Shown here: in pieces, positions 19,194 to 27,628 of the stretch | How the letters are laid out: each line of letters opens with the position of its first letter | Numbering within the stretch: position 1 is the stretch's first letter | NCBI GenBank assembly: GCA_900318585.1 | Contig: ONKY01000083.1 | Location: forward strand, 1-64,000 | Origin: an uncultured Prevotellaceae bacterium | GTDB taxonomy: Bacteria > Bacteroidota > Bacteroidia > Bacteroidales > Bacteroidaceae | Length of the DNA: 64,000 bases | Reading direction: 5' to 3' | Program-made: the position numbers and the translations under genes | The notes under the pieces: model-generated | The model's database searches: none | What the model saw: the letters and a program-made list of their open reading frames with translations, nothing else | Told to the model about the DNA's origin: nothing

Positions 19194-19847
19194 ATGAAGA
19201 TAGTATTCGCAACAAATAATCAGCATAAGCTCTCAGAGATTCGCGACATTCTTGGAAACAATATTGAAGTACTCTCCTTGAAGGATATTGGTTGCGATGC
19301 GGATATTCCTGAGACGGGCACTACCCTCGAAGAGAACGCCTTGCAGAAGGCAGAATACGTCTATAGTCATTACCACATGGACGTCTTTGCCGACGATACC
19401 GGCTTGGAAGTGGAAGCACTCGGCGGCGCACCTGGCGTCTATTCTGCCCGTTATGCAGCTTTAGAGTGTGTTGCGGCTGAGTCGCAACAAGCAGAGCATC
19501 CTGCCAGCCACGACTCTGAGGCGAATATGGCACGCCTTCTGAAAGAATTAGGAAATAATAACAACCGCAAGGCACGATTCCGCACCGTTATTGCGTTAAT
19601 ACAGAAAAAGGATGTCTGTCCCTGCGGCTGTACCTCCATTAAGGATATACACAAATTCGAGGGAATCGTTGAAGGCGAAATCATCCGAGAGCGTAGGGGA
19701 GGGGAGGGCTTCGGCTACGACCCCATCTTCCAGCCCGATGGCTACGACAAGACTTTTGCCGAACTGGGAATGGAAGTGAAGAACCACATCAGCCACCGAG
19801 CCAGAGCGGTGGCGAAACTCTGCGAATTCCTAAATAATAAACGATAA
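19194..19847 (+). CDS. rdgB: RdgB/HAM1 family (d)ITP/XTP pyrophosphatase
   Basis: 217-residue house-cleaning enzyme that removes ITP, dITP and XTP. Motifs: [12 protein letters not shown] at the N-terminus, [18 protein letters not shown] and [11 protein letters not shown]. Start chosen at the ATG at 19194; the in-frame GTG at 19155 would add 13 residues translated through the upstream stem-loop. Residues about 92-99 (CVAAESQQ) come from a palindromic repeat inserted just after PGVYSARY, in the loop before SEANM. The second palindrome-free loop [12 protein letters not shown] is also unusual. Confidence 0.94.
   Translation: MKIVFATNNQHKLSEIRDILGNNIEVLSLKDIGCDADIPETGTTLEENALQKAEYVYSHYHMDVFADDTGLEVEALGGAPGVYSARYAALECVAAESQQAEHPASHDSEANMARLLKELGNNNNRKARFRTVIALIQKKDVCPCGCTSIKDIHKFEGIVEGEIIRERRGGEGFGYDPIFQPDGYDKTFAELGMEVKNHISHRARAVAKLCEFLNNKR
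19469..19489. repeat. Palindromic repeat, family 1, copy 3 (inside rdgB)
   Basis: Arms TGTTGCGGC and GTCGCAACA around TGA, one arm base changed from the leuS copy. 21 bases, frame-preserving. Confidence 0.8.
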
Positions 19848-19951
19848 ATGATGAATGATAAATGTATTGTTGATAATCAATGGAATCAGCTAATAACCAT
19901 CAGACAGATTTGGCTGATTGTATTATCTTTTATCATTTATCATTTATCATT
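19841..19951. repeat. ATGATAAATG-type simple repeats at the porZ start
   Basis: Direct ATGATAAATG-like units at about 19842-19866 and inverted units (TTATCATTTATCATTTATCATTC) at about 19926-19951. The inverted copies encode FIIYHLSF in the signal peptide. Confidence 0.65.
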
Positions 19952-21818
19952 CAGCCCTGTAAGGGCGCAGGTCGGTACGTGGCGCACATATATGGCTTAC
20001 CACGACGTACAGCAGATTTGTGCGGCAGGCGACTATCTTTTTGTCTTGGCGTCAAATGACCTTTATCAGTACAACCAAAAAGACCAGAGTATCACAACTT
20101 ATGACAAGGTTTCAGGACTGAGCGATACCTATATCACCCATATAGCCTGGAATCCCACGGCCAAACGGCTCATCGCTGTCTATCAGGATGCAAACATAGA
20201 CTTGATAGACGTCAATGGCAATATCACAAATATCTCTGCCCTCTACTCCAAGACAATGACAGAGGATAAGACCGTAGACAGCTTGACGATCGACGGTGCT
20301 TATGCCTACCTCTATGCGCGCTTTGGCATTGTGAAAGTAAATATGCAACGGGCGGAAATAGCTGATACGTATACGAAGAACCATCCGGAGTTTCCTGTGC
20401 AGTTGCCGCCCTACGACAACGGCGATACCGAAAAGTACCTGTCACTCGTGCAGACACTTCTGCCAGGAGGGCCAAAGAATAATTATTTCTACGAATCAAA
20501 GTTTGCCAATGATCGGTTATATACTACCGGAGGCTATTTCCTCTCTGGTGTCGCCGACCTTTTGCGTCCAGGAACAGTACAGGTATGGGACGGAAACGAC
20601 TGGCAAATTTATGAAGACAACTTGTCTTCAACAACAGGCTATGAATACCTTGATATCAACTGTATTGACTATGATCCTACCGATATAGGTCATGTAGCTG
20701 TAGGCGGACGTTGCGGGCTCTATGAATTCCAGAACGGAAAACTCCTGAAATACCACAATCAGCAGAACAGCCCGCTGAGGGGTGCCGTAGACGGTTCAAA
20801 GGAATTAGATAATTCCTATACGTTGGTGCATGGGGTAAAGTTCGACAAGCAGGGAAATCTCTGGGTTTTGAACAGTCAGACCAACAAGACTTCACTTCTG
20901 GAACTGACGAAGGACGGCCAGTGGAACAGCCACCATAAGAGTCTGCTGACGGACAGCAGAAATCTCAGTTTGCAAGGTCTTCGTTGTATGTTTATCGACA
21001 GTCGCGGTCTGTTATGGTTCTGTAATTCACACTGGAACGAGCCTGCACTCTTCTGCTATGATATGGAAAACGACAACCTTCATCGGTATGACAAGTTTGT
21101 CAATCAGGACGGTACAAATTATATCCTTACGGGTGTCAACTGTGTGTGTGAAGACTTAGAGGGGAATATATGGATAGGCACCAGTCACGGACCGTTTATG
21201 ATTGAACGGAGTGGAGTGGGGGAGAGCAGCGTTGTGTTTCAGCAGGTCAAGGTGCCGCGCAATGACGGCAGCAACTATGCCGACTACCTGCTCAATGGTG
21301 TCAGTATCAGCAGCATAGCGATTGACGGTGGTGGGCGCAAATGGTTTTGCTCCAACCGTGCCGGCGTGTTTCTCATCAGCGCCGACAATATGCAGCAGCT
21401 TCATTATTTCACGGCAGACAACTCCAAGCTGTTGTCGGACAACGTAATGTCTGCCAGCATCAACCAGCAGACGGGCGAGGTGTTCTTCCTGACAGAGAAC
21501 GGCCTTTGCTCCTATATGAGTGACGCCTCGGTTTCTAACGAGGAGATGACCGAGGACAACGTCTATGCCTATCCCAACCCTGTCACGCCAGACTTCACCG
21601 GCCTCATTACCGTTGTCGGCCTGTCGATGAATGCTGACGTGAAGATACTCTCTTCCAGCGGAAAACTTATTGCCGAAGGCCGCTCCAACGGAGGAACTTT
21701 CACATGGGACTGCTGTGACCGTCAGGGTCGCCGTGTAGCCTCTGGCATCTATATGGTAGCTACTGCTACGTCTGACGGCAAGAAAGGAACGGTCTGTAAG
21801 ATAGCCGTCATCAACTGA
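19848..21818 (+). CDS. porZ: PorZ-like type IX secretion protein
   Basis: 656 residues matching PorZ in layout: signal peptide, two beta-propeller regions (about 40-330 and 330-560; repeats such as GNIWIGTSHGPFMIERSG and GRKWFCSNRAGVFLIS), and a C-terminal beta-sandwich like T9SS cargo (YAYPNPVTPDFTG...GRRVASGIYMVA). PorZ is a surface member of the complex that attaches cargo to anionic lipopolysaccharide. The start directly follows the rdgB stop. Its signal region is encoded partly by an ATGATAAATG-type repeat (FIIYHLSF), so the exact start is uncertain. Only T9SS component in the window. Confidence 0.85.
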   Translation: MMNDKCIVDNQWNQLITIRQIWLIVLSFIIYHLSFSPVRAQVGTWRTYMAYHDVQQICAAGDYLFVLASNDLYQYNQKDQSITTYDKVSGLSDTYITHIAWNPTAKRLIAVYQDANIDLIDVNGNITNISALYSKTMTEDKTVDSLTIDGAYAYLYARFGIVKVNMQRAEIADTYTKNHPEFPVQLPPYDNGDTEKYLSLVQTLLPGGPKNNYFYESKFANDRLYTTGGYFLSGVADLLRPGTVQVWDGNDWQIYEDNLSSTTGYEYLDINCIDYDPTDIGHVAVGGRCGLYEFQNGKLLKYHNQQNSPLRGAVDGSKELDNSYTLVHGVKFDKQGNLWVLNSQTNKTSLLELTKDGQWNSHHKSLLTDSRNLSLQGLRCMFIDSRGLLWFCNSHWNEPALFCYDMENDNLHRYDKFVNQDGTNYILTGVNCVCEDLEGNIWIGTSHGPFMIERSGVGESSVVFQQVKVPRNDGSNYADYLLNGVSISSIAIDGGGRKWFCSNRAGVFLISADNMQQLHYFTADNSKLLSDNVMSASINQQTGEVFFLTENGLCSYMSDASVSNEEMTEDNVYAYPNPVTPDFTGLITVVGLSMNADVKILSSSGKLIAEGRSNGGTFTWDCCDRQGRRVASGIYMVATATSDGKKGTVCKIAVIN

Positions 21819-21846
21819 TGATACATGAAACTTGAATTGTTGTGAA

Positions 21847-23133
21847 ATGACTGACGAAGGAGAAAGGACGGAGCAGCGAGAGCCATCCAAGCTCGCTTGG
21901 AGATGGGCGAGTCGTAATAGAACTCGGCGAAGCCAAAGGGGAAGAAAGAAGCAGTTTCGTTTTGGGCTACTCCCGCGAATACTGGTAGCCATCATTTTGG
22001 GCATTCTCTTAGGGCTGGTGCTCACGGAGCCGTGGGTACGCGTGTTTGTCACGTTCAATGGCGTGTTCGGACAGTTGCTGGGTTTCCTTATACCTTTTAT
22101 TATAATAGGACTGGTGTTGCCGGCTATCGGCGAGATTGGGCGAACGGCAGGACGGCTGCTGCTCCTGACGGTTGCCGTAGCCTATCTTGACACGGTGATG
22201 TGCGGTCTTCTGTCGTATGGTACAGGCCGGTGGCTATTCCCTGGCTTGGTGACTCAGGTTTCTGGGGCAGGAGTGACAACAGAAGCCGCGCAGGCCATAG
22301 AGCCATATTTCAAGATACAGATACCGGCCATGTTCGATGTGATGTCTGCCCTTGTCTTCTCGTTTATGGTGGGTTTGTGCGTCGCCTACGGCCATCTCCC
22401 CACGTTACGCTTGGCAGCTGTGGAGTTCCGAGAGGTCATCACCAAGACGATTCATCGGTTGATCATCCCGCTACTGCCGCTCTATATCTTTGGCATCTTC
22501 CTTGAGATGACGGTCTCTGGTCAGGCCTGGCGTATTGTTTCTGTCTTTGCCCGCGTAATCGTGGTAATCTTCGTGCTCCATATCCTCATTCTGCTCTATC
22601 AGTTCTGTGTGGCGGGAGCTGTGACGCGCAGGAATCCCCTGCGGCTGCTTTGGAATATGCTGCCAGCCTACATGACAGCCCTTGGCACAAGTAGTTCGGC
22701 GGCCACCATCCCCGTTACGTTGCAGCAGACACGGAAGAATGGTGTCAGCGAGGGTGTGGCTGGTTTCTGTGTGCCCCTCTGTGCAACCATCCACATGTCA
22801 GGCTCTGCCATGAAAATTGTGGCTTGTGCTCTTACCATCTGTCTGCTCGAAGGCCTTCCTTTCGATTTCGGCGTGTTTCTTCACTTCGTCCTGATGCTGG
22901 GAATTGTTATGGTGGCGGCTCCTGGTGTACCTGGCGGGGCGATTATGGCAGCCTTAGCCCCCTTGGCCAGCATCCTCGGCTTCGACAATAGCCAGCAGGC
23001 TCTTATGATAGCCCTTTATATTGCAATGGATTCCTTTGGCACAGCCTGCAACGTCACGGGTGACGGCGCTATTGCGCTGATAATAGACCGCTTAAGGCCA
23101 CTGAAACGAAAAAATGATATCAGCGAAGATTGA
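21847..23133 (+). CDS. Dicarboxylate/amino acid:cation symporter (DAACS family)
   Basis: 428 residues with about eight membrane helices. Family features are seen: FLIPFIIIGLVLPAI early, the serine-rich re-entrant loop TALGTSSSAATIPVTL, then CVPLCATIHMSGSA, PGVPGGAIMAA and a substrate-site region ALYIAMDSFGTACNVTGDGA. Relatives import glutamate, aspartate, serine or C4-dicarboxylates by Na+ or H+ symport; the exact substrate is not clear. Residues about 10-36 (QREPSKLAWRWASRNRTRRS) are an odd Arg-rich extension translated from palindromic repeat DNA; the family core starts at FRFGLLPRILVA. Confidence 0.9.
   Translation: MTDEGERTEQREPSKLAWRWASRNRTRRSQRGRKKQFRFGLLPRILVAIILGILLGLVLTEPWVRVFVTFNGVFGQLLGFLIPFIIIGLVLPAIGEIGRTAGRLLLLTVAVAYLDTVMCGLLSYGTGRWLFPGLVTQVSGAGVTTEAAQAIEPYFKIQIPAMFDVMSALVFSFMVGLCVAYGHLPTLRLAAVEFREVITKTIHRLIIPLLPLYIFGIFLEMTVSGQAWRIVSVFARVIVVIFVLHILILLYQFCVAGAVTRRNPLRLLWNMLPAYMTALGTSSSAATIPVTLQQTRKNGVSEGVAGFCVPLCATIHMSGSAMKIVACALTICLLEGLPFDFGVFLHFVLMLGIVMVAAPGVPGGAIMAALAPLASILGFDNSQQALMIALYIAMDSFGTACNVTGDGAIALIIDRLRPLKRKNDISED
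21883..21926. repeat. Palindromic repeat inside the symporter 5' end
   Basis: Two adjacent hairpins: TCCAAGC / GCTTGGA with a 2-base loop (21886-21901, flanked by CCA and GATGG) and CGAGT / ACTCG (21908-21926). Translated as part of the N-terminal extension. Confidence 0.6.
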
Positions 23134-23151
23134 TACCTAAGGAGTTGGTTC

Positions 23152-24036
23152 TTACGTTTTGCTACGAGACCGCCATGCCCTAAGCGACTGTAACAATACG
23201 CTGAGTAGGATAAGGGCGATGCCGAGGTAGAAAGAGAAGTTGATTTCGCGGCCCTCGCCGAAAATAAGGAATGCAAGGATAATCGTATAGCAGGGTTCAA
23301 GGTTGTACGTCAGGTTGACGGTGAAGGCGGAAAGGCGTTTCAGGGCTTGAATCTGCAGCAGGTACATACCTACGGTGCAGAACAGCGCGTGGCAGAGCAT
23401 GAACCAAAGATTCGAGCCTTCGGGCACAACGACGACGGGCTGCCGGCTGGGGAAGAACCATAGATAGACAGGAATCATGGCTGAAACGATGATGAGTCCG
23501 CCGGACATCTGGTACATCAGTACCGTGCGGCTTCTGACGCCCACGCTGGCTTTTTTGTTGCAGATGGCATAGAGGGCGCAGACGGCTGACGACACCACGC
23601 CTATCGTGATGCCATAGCGATAGCGGGCGTCTAACGAGAAGATACACAGCACGCCGACAACGGTAATCAGCGAGAAGAGCAGCTCCATGTCGGAAAAACG
23701 CTTCTTGAAAATCATCGGCTCGAAGACGGCGGTGAAGAAGCCGATTAGCGAGAAGCAGATGACACCTATTGATACGTTCGACGCTTTGATGCTGCCATAG
23801 AACAGCATCCAGTGCAGCCCCAATAAGGCTCCGCAGCCGCACAATTGTAGGAATTTTCTCCACCCGACGCGTGGTAATCCTGTAAACACTAGCAGGATGC
23901 AGCTTGTGAAGAGCATACGATACCATACGATGTCCACCTCGTTCAGCGTAATCAATCGGCCGAACAAGCCAGTGAAGCCAGCTAACAGCACGCTCAGGTG
24001 CAACTGGATAAATCCCTTCTTCGTCTCGTTCATCAT
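23152..24036 (-). CDS. EamA/DMT family transporter
   Basis: 294 residues with ten predicted membrane helices in two EamA halves (about 10-140 and 150-285), the usual drug/metabolite transporter layout. Substrate unknown; relatives export amino acids or metabolites. Probably co-transcribed with the AraC-type membrane regulator, whose stop is nine bases upstream. It converges on the symporter gene with an 18-base gap. The tail RAWRSRSKT is basic and cytoplasmic. Confidence 0.88.
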   Translation of the reverse strand: MMNETKKGFIQLHLSVLLAGFTGLFGRLITLNEVDIVWYRMLFTSCILLVFTGLPRVGWRKFLQLCGCGALLGLHWMLFYGSIKASNVSIGVICFSLIGFFTAVFEPMIFKKRFSDMELLFSLITVVGVLCIFSLDARYRYGITIGVVSSAVCALYAICNKKASVGVRSRTVLMYQMSGGLIIVSAMIPVYLWFFPSRQPVVVVPEGSNLWFMLCHALFCTVGMYLLQIQALKRLSAFTVNLTYNLEPCYTIILAFLIFGEGREINFSFYLGIALILLSVLLQSLRAWRSRSKT

Positions 24037-24045
24037 GAAAAGAAA

Positions 24046-25149
24046 CTAATCCTGTAGGTGCTTATCAGTGTTCTTCTGGAGGCGCTGGGATGCCTTGTAG
24101 TAAGCCTGATAGGAACTGTAGCCCGATTCCTGGGCGGCGATGTCCTTTGTCGTGTTCTTGTGTTGCTTCAAATATTGCTCATAGTGCTCCAGCCGCAGTT
24201 GGTTGACATAGTTGAAGAAGCCGCCGAAACGCTCTTTGAATGTGAGTGACACGTATGTACGGTTGGTGCCGCAGTACTCCACCACGTGATCCATCTTCAG
24301 GTGCGGATCAAGGTAGCCCTGTTTCTCTTTCAGGAACTCTTCTATCTTCTGTGCTATTTGGTCTATGCGCTCTTCCATGAGGATACGCTCACGGCTTTCT
24401 GCTTCTGATTCTGGCCCTTCTGTATCAGACAGGAGAACGACTTGCCGCCAGACAGGCATGACATTGATGAGCAGCGCAATATTGAATACCGACAGCGGCA
24501 GGCACATCCACGCCATTACCCTTGGGCTGTCGGTCAGGAAGGCTGGCCAGATGAACAGGGAGAGAAACACCGGTGAGAGCCAGACACGCTTGGCGTAGGC
24601 CAGCGGGAAGTCATCAGGGTTTGAATAGTTTTCGTCGCGGGCTTCCACAATACAGTTCCATACCTTCCACATTGACATAGCACAAAAGGGAATGGTCAGC
24701 AGACTTACTGCCAGAACTATCTGCTCATGCCTCACCATGCCTTTCCCGCTGAGCACTCCTCCAGGAATCCAGGCATTGATGACTAAGGGTATGACAGCAA
24801 TGATGACGAGGATGGCCGTTATCCAACTGATGGTTTTCCATTTGTTCCATTGCTTCACAGAGCCGAAGAACATGAACAGCAGCACTCCGCAGTAGAAATA
24901 GTAGGTAGCCGGAAAGTAACACTTTACCAACAGCCATGCGGCAGGGCTTGTGGGATCCACAGCATAGGGAATCAGGCAAACAGACATCAGGTAGATAATA
25001 ACCTGCAGTTTCCTGTCTGGCCAGATGTATTTTCTGTGCTCTTTCGACTTCTGACAGGTGTGAAAGGCTCTCATGATGGAAAAGAACCAACAGGAGAGCA
25101 GATACACCGTTATGGCGATGCCATACCAATAATATTCTTTTTCTATCAT
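24046..25149 (-). CDS. Membrane-bound AraC family regulator
   Basis: 367 residues: six or seven hydrophobic segments in the first 235 residues, a coiled acidic linker (about 236-275, ESEAESRERILMEERIDQIAQKIEEFLKEK) and a C-terminal AraC-type helix-turn-helix domain (MKMDHVVEYCGTNRTYVSLTFKERFGG style, about 285-360). No kinase domain. This architecture is common in Bacteroides and Prevotella; the membrane part may sense an envelope signal. The following EamA gene is its likely partner or target. Confidence 0.88.
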   Translation of the reverse strand: MIEKEYYWYGIAITVYLLSCWFFSIMRAFHTCQKSKEHRKYIWPDRKLQVIIYLMSVCLIPYAVDPTSPAAWLLVKCYFPATYYFYCGVLLFMFFGSVKQWNKWKTISWITAILVIIAVIPLVINAWIPGGVLSGKGMVRHEQIVLAVSLLTIPFCAMSMWKVWNCIVEARDENYSNPDDFPLAYAKRVWLSPVFLSLFIWPAFLTDSPRVMAWMCLPLSVFNIALLINVMPVWRQVVLLSDTEGPESEAESRERILMEERIDQIAQKIEEFLKEKQGYLDPHLKMDHVVEYCGTNRTYVSLTFKERFGGFFNYVNQLRLEHYEQYLKQHKNTTKDIAAQESGYSSYQAYYKASQRLQKNTDKHLQD

Positions 25150-25172
25150 AACAATAACTTCTTTTTCTGTTG

Positions 25173-25180
25173 CAAAAATA
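25173..25180 (-). promoter_or_regulatory. -7 box of the AraC-EamA operon
   Basis: TATTTTTG on the minus strand, 23 bases before the ATG; -33 element unclear. Confidence 0.5.
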
Positions 25181-25251
25181 CAATAAAATCCGGAAAAAAT
25201 AATGGAAATCCGTAAATTTTATCCATTTACCTTTTTTTTAATAGTATATAA

Positions 25252-25282
25252 TTTGGAGATTTAGATATAATTCGTACCTTTG
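25252..25282 (+). promoter_or_regulatory. Promoter of LruC lipoprotein gene 1
   Basis: TTTG at 25252-25255, 19 bases, TACCTTTG at 25275-25282; gene start about 50 bases downstream. Confidence 0.7.
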
Positions 25283-25331
25283 CAGCGAAATAATCAACAA
25301 AAAGACCATAGATTTTAAATTGTTTTCTATT

Positions 25332-27509
25332 ATGAGAATTATGATGAAAAGTGCAAAGGTTGCACTCATGACAGTTTTAACCGTGTTAGCTGTCTCATGT
25401 AAAGACACGGACGTGTTTGATCCGGATGCTCCGCTCCCTGGTGGTGACGAAACGTCAGAAAAGGTTGCAAACACATTTGATTTCTCCACCATTCAGAATG
25501 TAAACCTGTCTGTGGACTATTCTGCATTCAAGCTTTACGGCCCAGTGCAATTTAGTGTCTACAACCAGAATCCGTTTGTAGGAGAAGATGAGTTTGAACA
25601 GCTTGACAGTAGCATCATTCCGATTTTCTCGGATTTCACCGATGCTGACGGCAAGTTCAGCAAGTCAGTAAAGTTGCCTGCATACGCTCAGCATCTGTAT
25701 GTGGTGACGGGTAACTTCTTCGTTTCCGATTATCTGATAGAGGCAGACGTGAAGAATGGTGCAGCTAAGGCTGTGGCTACCAAGCCGGCTGCTGCCCGTA
25801 ACAGCAGTATGTATGTTACTCGTGCCGAAGAAACTTATACGGATGATGTAGCAACTATTCCCTCGCTCTCGTCCCTTGTTGATGTGCAAGGTAACGTAAT
25901 ACCAACCGGTCAAAAATACAAGATCTGGAAATCTTACTTAGGAAAGTGGAGTGAAACGTCAGGTAGGCCCCAATATATTAATAATACAACAAATCCCAAA
26001 CTGGTATTCAGCGGTGAAGATTTTGCGTCACTCTGCGAAACCGTTTCTGATGCTTTGAATAGCAATGCCCCTTGCCACGAGGAGTATCGTGCCCAGCCAG
26101 ACCTGACATTGCAGGAGGAATCGGAAGTTTCCATCACCGTTATTGGCGGAAGCACTTGCTGGAACAGTTCACTGGGTTACTATTATTATACTGAAGACAC
26201 GAAGCCGACAAAGCCCGAGGATTTGAATATCGTCATGCTCTTCCCCAATACTCAGTGTGGAGGGTGGAAAAAGATGAAGAGTAATTATGACTACCAGAAT
26301 TCCGTTGCTTTACATGCTGGTGACGTCGTACAGCTGATGTATTATCCGAATATTGCCAATAATAGCATGGATAATGCTACCACGAAGTTCCCCAAGGGAA
26401 CCAAGATTGGTTTCATTCTCAAGACACATGCTTGGGGTATGAAGGGTAATGCCTACCAGATAAAGGGCTACAATTCCAGCAAGGCATTCTTTAATATGTG
26501 GGGCACTTCCACGGATGGAGCATCGTACACTGAAGGTTTGCGTTGCCCGCCCTTTGATAAAGATAAAGAATACAATGATAACTATAAATATCTCAATACT
26601 GATGGCGAGAGCCGTATTGCCAAGTTTGCATACGTGAAGAACGATAATGAGAAGTATGCTATCGTTTCGTTCGAGGACGCATGTAGCGATCAGGACTACG
26701 ACGACTTGGTGTTCGCCCTGAAGCCCAATGTGTTCACCCCGATACCTGAGATTGTTCCCCAAAAGACAAGTACTTTCAGCGTCTATGGATACGAGGATTT
26801 GTGGCCCAAGAAGGGTGACTACGACCTGAATGATGTCATCGTGGAGTCAGAACACGAGAAGATCTCTATTAAGAAGAGCCCGGACAAGGTATTTAAGTTG
26901 GTTCAGGAATCATTCAAGCTGACCACCTATCAGAACTATGTAGAGCTGAAGAGCGGACTGGCTCTCACGCTGCATACTCCTGTTCAGCCCTCAAGTGTAG
27001 TCACGAAGATTAAGCACAAGAAGACTGGAATAGAAGAGGAGGTTTCGTTTAAGGTTGAAAATAATGGCACGGATAATGTGTATTATCTCACATCTGATGT
27101 CACGGCAAATCTTGGAGACACCTATATTATCCAGCTGAACTATAGTGTTGGCCAGACGAGCAGTGACTTGGCTTCTATCGATCCTTTCATCTATCGTGAA
27201 GAGGATGGCAACCAGACTTGGCAGGTACATATTCCCTTTGAGGCTCCTGCTCCAAGAATGAAGTTTGGCTATTTCCATACAGAGGATGACCTCTCTGTGC
27301 CCGATAGAAACATCTTCTTTGTCCGCGACACCGACTATCCGTTTGCTTTCCACCTGTTTGGTACGAAGATAGACAATTTTGAACTGCTTCTGAAACCAGA
27401 GAATGAGAGTGTTCCCGTTAGTACACTCTTCCCCCTCTTCCTGGATTGGGCTAAATCGAAAGGAACGCAACATGCTGATTGGTATTTGTTCCCGCGTGAA
27501 AGCAATTAA
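25332..27509 (+). CDS. LruC domain lipoprotein 1
   Basis: 725 residues. Lipoprotein signal ends LAVSC, then an acidic PG-rich linker. Middle part has a DUF4114-like segment ending FEDACSDQDYDDLVFALKP. The LruC domain begins at about 480 with GYEDLWPKKGDYDLNDVIVESEH, whose D-x-D-x-N-D pattern looks Ca2+-binding, and ends with a DUF4842-like C-terminus (HADWYLFPRESN). Cell-surface or outer-membrane role; molecular function unknown. ATG at 25332 is preferred over an upstream TTG. Three further LruC proteins lie at 44.0-50.4 kb. Confidence 0.82.
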   Translation: MRIMMKSAKVALMTVLTVLAVSCKDTDVFDPDAPLPGGDETSEKVANTFDFSTIQNVNLSVDYSAFKLYGPVQFSVYNQNPFVGEDEFEQLDSSIIPIFSDFTDADGKFSKSVKLPAYAQHLYVVTGNFFVSDYLIEADVKNGAAKAVATKPAAARNSSMYVTRAEETYTDDVATIPSLSSLVDVQGNVIPTGQKYKIWKSYLGKWSETSGRPQYINNTTNPKLVFSGEDFASLCETVSDALNSNAPCHEEYRAQPDLTLQEESEVSITVIGGSTCWNSSLGYYYYTEDTKPTKPEDLNIVMLFPNTQCGGWKKMKSNYDYQNSVALHAGDVVQLMYYPNIANNSMDNATTKFPKGTKIGFILKTHAWGMKGNAYQIKGYNSSKAFFNMWGTSTDGASYTEGLRCPPFDKDKEYNDNYKYLNTDGESRIAKFAYVKNDNEKYAIVSFEDACSDQDYDDLVFALKPNVFTPIPEIVPQKTSTFSVYGYEDLWPKKGDYDLNDVIVESEHEKISIKKSPDKVFKLVQESFKLTTYQNYVELKSGLALTLHTPVQPSSVVTKIKHKKTGIEEEVSFKVENNGTDNVYYLTSDVTANLGDTYIIQLNYSVGQTSSDLASIDPFIYREEDGNQTWQVHIPFEAPAPRMKFGYFHTEDDLSVPDRNIFFVRDTDYPFAFHLFGTKIDNFELLLKPENESVPVSTLFPLFLDWAKSKGTQHADWYLFPRESN

Positions 27510-27531
27510 TGAAAATCATCTGTTCAAGATA

Positions 27532-27567
27532 AAAAAGGGGAGTGTGCAAACGCACACTCCCCTTTTT
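27532..27567. terminator. Bidirectional terminator
   Basis: Perfect 16-base arms AAAAAGGGGAGTGTGC / GCACACTCCCCTTTTT with loop AAAC, U-run in both directions, between convergent LruC gene 1 and sufD. Confidence 0.92.
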
Positions 27568-27628
27568 CTTAACTTCGGCAATAACCGGGCCTTGCCCCCA
27601 TGCATCGGGCGTTTCGAAAACAAAGCAG

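Noticed and set aside
19697..19715. GGGGAGGGGAGGG run in rdgB as a C/G-type repeat element
   Set aside because: It encodes the conserved [13 protein letters not shown] motif of the enzyme, so it is native.
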